Source of the DNA: Tetrastigma voinierianum
Taxonomy: Eukaryota > Streptophyta > Magnoliopsida > Vitales > Vitaceae
Assembly: GCA_016808115.1 (NCBI GenBank)
Contig: JAEQBH010007372.1
Span: forward strand, 62,001 to 126,000
Direction: 5' to 3'
DNA: 64,000 nt
Both the position numbers and the translations under genes were made by a program. The notes under the pieces were generated by a model. That model searched no databases, was not told the DNA's origin, and saw only the letters and a list, made by a program, of their open reading frames with translations. Shown here piece after piece: positions 56,198 to 64,000 of the stretch (position 1 is the stretch's first letter; each line of letters begins with the position of its first letter).

Positions 56198-57817
56198 TGT
56201 TAAGGGGTGAAAATGCAAATTTTCCTCAAAATGGCAAACGGTAATTCTTCCATAGAAAATCTAAAATTTTCTAGATCTCTATGACCAAACGGACTTCTCA
56301 ATCGTTGAATCTATCTTGCAACTAATTACCCAAATAAATTTCGTTGACTTGCAACGAATTTTCATGAAATTCGAGACGACGTGTCGAGCGATTCCTCAAA
56401 ACGAGATTTTTAGAAAATTTCAAAATATTAAATAGTTAAAGCATGTCCATTTAAGATAAATGGAAAACCGAGATCGAAATAAATTACTGAGGGAAAACGG
56501 AACCGGGCTAGTGTGACATGTGGCGCGATGTGGGCCACGTGTCCACATTATGCAAATAGTCACTAAAAATGAAATATCTCATTTGCCTCTCAGCCAAACC
56601 GTAAGAGAGAGAGAGACAGAGAGAGTAAAGCAATCTTCTCTTCGATTCACGTGGAGCTACGGGCCTGACCTCGTTAGCCAAGAGTTAAAGTTGCTCTAAG
56701 CGACGAGAGCTACGCATGGATACCGGAATCATAAGATTTAGCCAAGGTTCAAAGTTCGGGTTTTTACGAAAACCGAGAAAAGGCGGTGTCTCGGGAAAGC
56801 ACGCCAATTGAGGTAGGGTTTTTCTCCTACTCTGGTTAATTTATGTCTAGGGGTATGTGTGTCCAAGGGAGATGTTGTCCAATTTTTTTTCTCCAACCCC
56901 ATGACTGTATTTTGGCCATAACTTCTCCATCACTCATCCGAATTGAGTTATTTAAATTACTATGTAAACTAGACTGATAGGAGAACATATCTCCTTGAAA
57001 TAGGTCTATCCAAATTCCGACTCATTTGGACTCAAAAATGCATTCAAAGTGGAGCTATGTTCGGGCAATTCCTATTCTCGTTTGAGACCCTGACTGTATT
57101 TCATTATATCTTAATACCACTCATTTGAATTGAGGATTTGAATATTTAAATAAACTAGACTGATAGGCTTAACATATTGCAGCAGGTATATCCAAATTCA
57201 CACTTTGGGACTCGTAAATTATCCAAAGTGCACCAAAGACACTCCAATTCCCAAGAGTGGACACAATGGTCATAGCCCAATTTCAAAGACCATAACTTTC
57301 AACTCGAACCCGGCTTTGGGTGTTCTTGGACTCTATGGAAAGAAAATTGAGTCAAGATTATAGCCATACCTTATAGAGATATTGTGGACATCAATGTATT
57401 GAAAATTTATGTTTTGCACTAAGTGTGTAGGTTGTTTGGTTATGTCGATGTGAATAGCTGGGTTTTGGCATGACCATTTCATGGCATGTTATGGGCTATT
57501 GTATGGGGTAGTAATTGCCATGAGTTAGTATAAGAAAAGCATGAGAACAAAAGAGGTTAAGTTCAATTGATTTTAACTGGAAGTGATTAAATGCTTTATG
57601 GTTGGCCGGAAAGTATAGTATAGTTAATGGGTTAATTGAACATGATTAAGATATGGATGTTAATGGATTTTATGGATAATGTGACTTGTAGGAGGAAGGT
57701 GATAAAGGACAAGGGTGGAGGTGGAAAGTTTTGTTTAAAGGAGGAAAAATGGCTTAAATAACTAAGGTGAGGGTAAAATAAATGTTTATGAATATATATT
57801 TTATATATACATGTTTA

Positions 57818-57819
<2 letters not shown>

Positions 57820-57892
<73 letters not shown>
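57820..57892. repeat. (AT)n microsatellite
   Basis: About 36 consecutive AT units inside the LTR. The 60-aa ORF over it (repeating IY) is an artefact. Confidence 0.98.
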
Positions 57893-57896
<4 letters not shown>

Positions 57897-58349
57897 GTTT
57901 ACCAATGTATATGTTTTCTATCTATGTTATAAATGTTCAAATGAAAAAAAAGAAATGTGGTTTTCGATTTTAAATTATGTTGAGAAAATATGAAATGATT
58001 ATGGTTTCCATGTTTTATAAAGCATGATTTATAGTTTCCATATGAAATGAAATGTTTAAGGAATGTATATTTTATATATACATGTTTATATGAAAATGTT
58101 TAATCCATGGTTAATTCTATGTTACAAAGATAAAGTTTAAAGGAAAGTCGATCAGTACTTTACGCATGCATGGTACATGGTGGTTAGGATTTTTTATGTA
58201 GGGAAGGGAAGAGTGATGCATATTGCCATGCATGTGAAAAGTACGAAAAGTTTACCAACGCATAATGTGATTTATTCCATAGTGCAATGGTATTTAAAGA
58301 AGACACGATTTATCGGAGGTTCTCAAGCTACTCCAGGATCGTAAGACTG

Positions 58350-58735
58350 CTTTCGTAGGTTCTTTCATGCGCCAGCGGTGGTTAACGGTAGGGCATGATT
58401 TTTCGAAGGTTCCTTTTTGGGCCATCGGTGGTCGTAAGATTGTTTCCTCGGAGGTTCTTTCATGAACCAACGGTGGTTAACGGTAGGCGGGTTCCATTGA
58501 ATATGACGGATTCAAAAAGGAAAATAAAGTATATCGAAAAGATATGTTGATACAATTGTTTTACACATTGTATTTGAACTATATGGAAAAGAAAGTAAAG
58601 TAAATGTTTATAGAATATACAATTGTTTTACACGTTGTATTTGAATAGAAAGGAAAAGAATGCAAAGTAAATGTTTATGGAAATGAGATATCTATACAAT
58701 TGTTTTACACATTGTATTTGAACTATATCTCTGAA
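58350..58735 (+). repeat. tandem repeats inside the LTR
   Basis: Two ~84-bp units begin CGTAAGACTG (58350) and CGTAAGATTG (58434) and contain GAGGTTCTTTCATG and CGGTGGTTAACGGTAGG. They are followed by three ~70-bp units with ATACAATTGTTTTACACATTG at about 58550, 58617 and 58694. Confidence 0.85.
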
Positions 58736-59068
58736 ACATTATTTTCCTATGAACACTCACCGAGCTCCTTTAGCTCACATTTTTTCCAACGACTATAAAA
58801 TGTTGTGTGACGACCGACGCTTCGAGCATCCCCGGCTAGTGACACTCAAATTTCTCACGTGACGACCACCTTTTTGAAAATGTATAGTTTTGTTGTAATA
58901 CCAACTACTGCGGCACCTTTATTTTGTAATGTATAAGTAAGTTTTAAAAGATTGTTTATATATCTATAGTGTTTAGAAAATGATTTTAAAGTTTGATTTG
59001 AAATTGGTTGTGGTGGACTTGATGTTCCATTGTTGGATGTGGAGTAAATTAAATTGTTTTATTACAGG

Positions 59069-60518
59069 TGTTGTAAATTAGGACATGTCCGAAAAACAAA
59101 AGAAACTCTGCCCGATTTTCTATAAAGGGTTTAATGTTTAAAAGAAAAAAAAAAATTTGTCCCACCATGTTTCATAAGATTTTAATGGAAAACGTAACTG
59201 TATAAACTTACTGGCCTACCTGACCACTTTTAAATGATTAGTACCCAAATAGTGCTATTTCGAGCCCTCGTTTAGTGTGTGTTTTGAGCACTAGATACTA
59301 ATCAACTTTAAATAACCCAATTGGACACACCTTTTCAAGGTCCCGGCTATACTACTGATCATTTTTTGTGGATATTTTTGTAGTTTTGCAAGCCAATTAC
59401 ACCATTATCAACGAGTCGACTCAAATATGAAGAACCCGAGACGAACTCGAAGCCGCATGTACTATTCAGAAGGCAATTGGACCTAAAAATAGAAGTTAAG
59501 ATGTGAGCATTGGTAGAGATTTCGTGCATTGCGACCTTCGCAACTCGCATTCTCGCAGATGCGAAATTTCGCAGCCGCCTCGCTTGGGTCGCTTAACCAA
59601 TCTTTTTTACCGCTTTTATGATATTTTCCCAAACTATCCTCTATGTAATTTGTTATCACTTTTTTTGTAATTTCTTGACTCGAAAGATATGCTTCCCGCC
59701 TCAAGCTCCTCAGAAAATCGCCTCAATCACTATCAATCAATAAAATTGGCACCAAAGCCACCTCTCCCGCTTGGGTGATTTTCCCCACTTTCTCCCTTGC
59801 ACTTCTTTCTCACCTATCAAACACCCCGATGACAACTCAAGGGTTGCTTAGCTAAACCTCCTCATCCTTGAAGAGAGGTCACCGGGTCAAGGCCTGAGGT
59901 AACACCGGCCCCTCCCGCGGCTAACGCAGAATTCTATTACCATTTATGTTTTTATATCTCACTTTAGGCTTAATCCATGTGATGTACCTTGATTTGGCCA
60001 AGACTGGCGTTTTAAGGGCTCAAGTGGATACTTAATTGTTAGACTTCCGATGCTCACTTAGTCGGCTTACTTATTTGCCTCTACAAAGTTGTCAAGGGAC
60101 CTGCTTAATCGCTTTGAAACATTAATGGTCCATAAATGTTGTATCTTAGATAAAAAACTTTTGGGGCCCGCTTTATAGCTAAACAAAGATCCGGTCTGAA
60201 ATGACTATAGGTCATCCTCCCCAACGCGAGGAAAAGGACCCGAGGACATTTCAGTTGCCTTAAAACCCCAAGCCCAGTGGCCTGAGACTTCAAGGAATTC
60301 TTTTATACTTTATTTCACTACATTTTCAGTCTTTCAAACCATCAACTCCATTGTTTTTACAAAAACCCTAAATCCAAAGTGAAAAACACCATTTTCAATC
60401 AATTGTAAATCATTTTGCACGAAGAAAACCCATCCTTGAGTTCGACCCTAAAACCACTATACTAAGAAGAGGTTTTAGATACAAATATTGTTGATTCCGA
60501 CGCTTCACCGTGCATGAC
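59069..60518. other. unassigned repeat-like DNA
   Basis: No recognised gene. A CG-rich stretch at 59530-59585 holds the palindrome TGCGAAATTTCGCA (59560-59573). CCGGGTCAAGGCCTGAGGTAAC (59881 on) and AAAACCCTAAATCC (60360 on) look like LTR/leader material. Reverse-strand ORFs at 59483-59704 and 60105-60293 are not recognised. Confidence 0.4.
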
Positions 60519-60720
60519 ATGACATGTTCTTCTCATGGCCCAGCTTTGGTCGCAATCAGGCCCTAAGAAGTGCTCTCACCACCTTCAAACGGTTATGTGT
60601 GTGCGTGTGTAAGGGTTTAAATTATGAGATCAGTCGGGTAATCATTAGTTAGGTAATCATTAGCCGGCCGTCTTCTTAGAGATGGCTCCCGACTGGGAGA
60701 GGATAAGTCTAGGTGTTGTA
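60519..60720 (+). repeat. ~190-bp direct repeat, copy 1
   Basis: Contains GACATGACATGTTCTTC, CCCTAAGAAGTGCTCTCACC, AATCATTAG, CTTAGAGATGGCTCCC and GGTGTTGTATCCCA. Repeated about 470 bp downstream. Confidence 0.8.
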
Positions 60721-60990
60721 TCCCATGACCTCCTGAATTTTCTGAGTCATTGGATCGTCGGAGCATTAACCTGCCAACATGTACCTGCAAAACAAAACAA
60801 GAAAAGGCTATGCTCTCGCCGCTGCTGATGCCTAAGTCAAATACGTGAACTGAGAGAGTGAAAGAGTCAAGATTTTAATGAAGAATGTTGTATCTTCCTT
60901 GTTGTGATTCTCCTTTCCTTATTGGGAGGAAGATGATCCAATCTGCATATAAGGATTTTCAAAACTAAGGAAAGAGGGCATTCTTTGCGT

Positions 60991-61165
60991 GCCATGACAT
61001 GTTCTTCCTTTTTTGATGGCCTAATTGGCCGCAACTTGTGCCCTAAGAAGTGTTTAACCACCTCCAAAACGGGCATCTTTAAACTGTGAGATCGGGTCGG
61101 CAATCATTAGCCTATCATTTCTTAGAGATGGCTCCCTGGCCAGAGAGATAAGCTCCAGGCGTTGT
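60991..61165 (+). repeat. ~190-bp direct repeat, copy 2
   Basis: GCCATGACATGTTCTTC, CCCTAAGAAGTGTTTAACC, AATCATTAGCC, CTTAGAGATGGCTCCC, GGCGTTGTATCCCA in the same order as copy 1. Confidence 0.8.
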
Positions 61166-61248
61166 ATCCCACACTCCACCGGAAGGTGATACTGGGGTCT
61201 CGGTGCCGCCACTGGGCCCGGCCTACGTGCAAAGGTGTTTAAATTTCA

Positions 61249-61797
61249 GTGAATAGCAGAGTCAAGCCGGCCCTGGTCACTCAATGCTCCCATTTTTCCT
61301 GGGCCAGAGGTCAATCTTCCCGACCAGAAAAAGAGAACGCTTCAGGATTGGCTTGGTGCGGGGAACAAGGACTATTAATGCCGGTATGTTCCAATATGCG
61401 CGCATTACCCGGAATTTCTATTTCCTGCACATCTGATGCAGTTGGCTCGCATTCCGCTGAAGCTCGAGGCAAAGCGTTTGCATGGTGGTGGGTTCCTCAG
61501 GCCACCGGGCTATCACGGTTTTTTCAAAGCAGATATGGTCATTACTGGGCATTGTCGTGTCGTTTTTCTCGACAAGCCATGGAAGCGGGCTGGCGAAGGC
61601 TTGAACGTGATTTTTTGACTACGGATCGCCGAAGGTCGCAAGGACCGAGTCAGGAATTGTTTGTACTGAGAATATTTTCAAGCCTCACCTGCTCTCTTAT
61701 GCTCCTTACCTGGTTACGTCCGGTGGTTCGAACCGAATGGAATCCTCTGCAGCCAAGAACCTTCCCTCCTAAGTTAACGAGGCTTTTTTTTTTTTAG
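61249..61797 (+). other. 182-codon ORF, not recognised
   Basis: Open from 61249 to 61797. Tryptophan- and serine-rich; no domain recognised. The last residues (WLRPVVRTEWNPLQPRTFPP) faintly resemble the C-terminus of gypsy pol but not convincingly. It could be chance or a decayed retroelement ORF. Confidence 0.25.
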
Positions 61798-62280
61798 ACC
61801 TCTTTCTTTCTTCTTTCTTCTTCTTCATGTGTTTCTTCTTTCTTTTTATTCTTCTACATGTTTCTTCTTCTTTTCGCCTATATCAAGTTGCGTGGACTGC
61901 AAAGTAGTGATCGCTTGTCAGCAGCATTTGTCATGTAGTTATGAATGCCTTTGGTGCAATTAATGAAATCACATTTCCTGATATTTTAGTGCCCTTGCAT
62001 AATTTTTTTATTTATTTTATTTTTTTTTTGCACCCGATTCCTACGAGGTAGGACCAACTCCTGATCACAAGGCCGTCATTTGATGAACTGGGATGATCCA
62101 CCCTTAGTGCTTCTCATGAACGTAACATATCAGCCGGCCCAAACTTAATAGTTAGGCTAGAACGAGGGCCCACGAGCCTGGCCTACACTCGTCATCTGTG
62201 CCCTAGGAAGCGAAACATTGCCAGGATTCAAATTGTCCGTAGAGGTGATGAGTCAGAGGCGCATTTAATGCATTTATACT
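61798..62280. other. CT-rich tract and non-coding DNA
   Basis: TCTTTCTTC-type simple sequence to about 61880, then DNA without ORFs, including a T-rich patch at 62007-62028. Nothing recognised. Confidence 0.5.
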
Positions 62281-62643
62281 TTGATGTCGACATATAGATT
62301 CATCATCGATTTTACCAGCTCTTCTTTATTCCATCACCGTTTTCCCCGCCGAGAGCTTTTGCTCGGCAGATATTCTGTACATCGCAGAATCGTTTACTCA
62401 GGCACTCGTTTCTTCCTCATTTTTCGTGCAAAACATAGCTTATGCCTAGGTAATATCGAGTCTCGCCGTCGAATTCGCTGCGACAAAGTCATAAGGGGGT
62501 GTCCTTAGGGCATGCTAGAACTAGGTGAATCTTCCCTGGGTCCAATGGGTTCATATAGGTTCTCATTTTTTTTAACAGTTTGGTATTGTGACTTGGGGTT
62601 GATTTTCATCTTTTCGCCTCCTGTGTTGTTGTCTACTAGCAAT
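62281..62643 (+). other. leader of the following retroelement ORF
   Basis: A 75-codon ORF (62281-62508) is present but not recognised. GCATTTAATGCATTTATAC precedes it. It probably is 5' untranslated DNA of the ORF at 62644. Confidence 0.35.
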
Positions 62644-63937
62644 ATGGCGAGAGGTCAAGAAGAGACTTCTACTAGTCAAGCTGGGCGCAGGCGGGGGCCC
62701 AACCGAGAGTTGCCTTCTGCAAGCAGCATCATTTCCTTCCTTTCCATGGATGAGGTGAGGTCTTATTGTCAAATCCCCAAGGATATTGACTTTGAGTTGT
62801 CGGAGGGCCCAACTGAGTCTACTATGGGCAATAAATACAACATAGTGTTTTTCACTCAAGAGCAACTCGTAGTCGGGCTTCGCTTCCCCGTTTCGTCCCC
62901 GGTCAAGCAATTCTTACACTTCACCAAAGCACCACCTACCTATATTCACCTCCAAATTATTCGATTCTCCGACCGACGTTGCGTATCAAAACCTTCTTTA
63001 TCAATGAACCTTTCATTGGTGTGTTTTCTGCTACACCTCGAGGCTAGCGAACGTTAGCCGCTCATCCATGTCAGCTCAGAGTCCCGGTCAGAATTCATTA
63101 TACACTCATCACTAGTCGGAGGTGAGAGGAGTGATCCTAGTCAGGGGACCTTGGGACTAGACCCCGGTTTCCCGACCTTCCATTTTTGTAAATCGGGTCA
63201 ATGTCTTTCCTGTGTAAAAGATGTGTGCTTTTTACCCGCCTACTATCGACATGCGCAAAAGTGACCATTACAAAGCAGGCCGCAGCAGAAAGCCTGAGGT
63301 ATATTAAGCACTGGTGAGAACGCCATTTTGAAAAATCCGAAGTTGTTGGAGATTGAGCGGGAGCGACATCACGAAGTCCTTCTTACTTTGAAGAATCTGG
63401 GTGATTTGAGTGGCAACCCGGCTTCCTACAGCATTCTGGTCATTCGGCGCCCTCTACCCACAGAAATTGTGGAAGGGGAGCATTACGTTACTGCAGACCT
63501 TTTAAACTTATTCCTGGGCAACTCATCTCCAGCCAGGGAACCGAAGGCCAAGGTCGCTGGCCTGAATTGGTGATTCAGATCAGCCCAAGTAACCTTCCTA
63601 CTAGTGAGATTCGCCCGCCTTACGTGCATCCAGAGCGGCGAACAGCCGTTGGGAGCGTCTCTTCCTTAGCAAGAAAGGGCTCCCGTCCCGCCCAAGTATT
63701 GAAGGAAGGACGTCCGAGCAACAAAAGGTTCCTAGAGCCGGAGTGGAAGATTTCGTCCCTTGGGTTCCCCTCATATCCAGTCATCCCTCGAATTGGGAAG
63801 AAGAAGATGAGGGGGACGAAATGTCTGACCTGGTTCATAACTTTGCTACTCGAAAGCTGAAGCGCGATGTTAGCTTCAAGGTGTGGTCGATGTCATCCCC
63901 GGTGGGTGGCTCTGTGGAGAGGTCCCCATGTGCATGA
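62644..63937 (+). pseudogene. retroelement-associated plant ORF, frameshifted
   Basis: An ATG at 62644 opens MARGQEETSTSQAGRRRGPN, then ASSIISFLSMDEVRSYCQIP, STMGNKYNIVFFTQEQLVVG and LRFPVSSPVKQFLHFTKAPP. A shift near 62955 breaks it. Later frames give LSMSAQSP, GVILVRGPWD, then at 63328-63573 LEIERERHHEVLLTLKNLGD and PTEIVEGEHYVTADLLNLFL, and VEDFVPWVP- with NWEEEDEGDEMSDLVHNFAT near the end. I recall this as a recurrent unnamed plant protein family near gypsy-type elements, with an N-terminal globular domain, a linker and an acidic segment. Function unknown. It likely continues past the window. Confidence 0.5.
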
Positions 63938-64000
63938 AATAATCATCTTAGGGTTCGCTTAAGATGGGTTTGAATGACCATCCGGATTTGGAAAAAACGC
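63938..64000. other. window edge
   Basis: 63 bases following the last readable codons of the ORF above. Too short to assign. Confidence 0.4.

Larger units (their letters stand above)
56198..59068 (+). mobile_element. Tekay/Del-like LTR, probably solo
   Basis: Starts TGTTAAGGGGTGAAAATGC and plausibly ends TTTTATTACA at 59068. Long (2.9 kb), without gag or pol, and with no matching LTR in range. The segment 56690-56815 aligns with 3955-4020 (same family). Late marks TCACCGAGCTCCTTTAGCTC and GTGACGACC-type runs fit a Tekay LTR tail. A clean target duplication is not visible. Confidence 0.55.

Noticed and set aside
57811..57993. 60-codon ORF with repeating Ile-Tyr
   Set aside because: Translation of an (AT)n microsatellite.
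61249..61797. gypsy pol C-terminus
   Set aside because: Only a faint likeness in the last 20 residues; no RNase H or integrase motif precedes it.
1..64000. rRNA, tRNA, organellar insertions or host genes
   Set aside because: No tRNA-like or rRNA-like stretch and no intron-exon gene structure was recognised by eye. Short or very diverged cases could be missed.

Overview
This window is intergenic DNA from a large, repeat-rich land-plant nuclear genome, probably a eudicot. I see no host gene. Nearly all of it is nested, decayed retrotransposons: Ty1/copia, three Ty3/gypsy lineages (Tekay/Del-like LTRs, a Tat-like element, several Athila-like elements) and an L1-type plant LINE. Assignments rest on recognised motifs and on comparing repeats within the window; no database was searched. 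Lineage names are family-level judgements and most element edges are good to about 20-50 bp.

Layout. (1) 1-1628: reverse-strand Tekay-like LTR inside a + strand copia element (1629-about 5770), which is interrupted again by a + strand Tekay-like LTR (about 3520-5165). (2) 5779-42707: one reverse-strand Tat-like element with its 5' LTR at 40104-42707, gag-PR-RT-RH-INT at 39990-34783, an array of ~100-bp repeats, and its 3' LTR at 5779-7980. (3) Athila-like element 1 (10317-33141, + strand) sits inside that array and splits it into 9060-10316 and 33142-33935. (4) Athila-like element 2 (21563-32950, + strand) sits inside the 3' LTR of element 1, with a 5-bp TTTAC duplication at both edges. (5) 40104-45844: a large inverted repeat of Tat LTR joined to a LINE fragment. 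(6) 45845-46830: AT-rich, MITE-like DNA. (7) 46830-about 52440: 3' half of Athila-like element 3, with the best-preserved long ORF of the window (49524-50864, one frameshift). (8) 52660-54880: gag-protease of another Athila-like element on the reverse strand. (9) 56198-59068: probable solo Tekay-like LTR. (10) 59069-64000: unassigned repeats, then a + strand retroelement-type ORF (62644-63937) running to the window end.

The most interesting pattern is in the Athila-like elements. Each has a third ORF of the putative plant transposon protein type between pol and the 3' LTR. Just upstream of that ORF lies a cluster of element-specific palindromes (ACGTCGCGACGT in elements 1 and 2, GGTACCGGTACC in element 3), and related palindromes recur in the LTR of the same element. 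In element 3 both sites are followed at about 100 bp by a TATA-like box. This suggests, without proving it, that ORF3 has its own promoter built like the LTR promoter.

Almost every reading frame is broken by small indels. Some is age, but recurrent single-base insertions at the same place of a CG-rich motif raise the possibility of systematic sequencing or assembly error.
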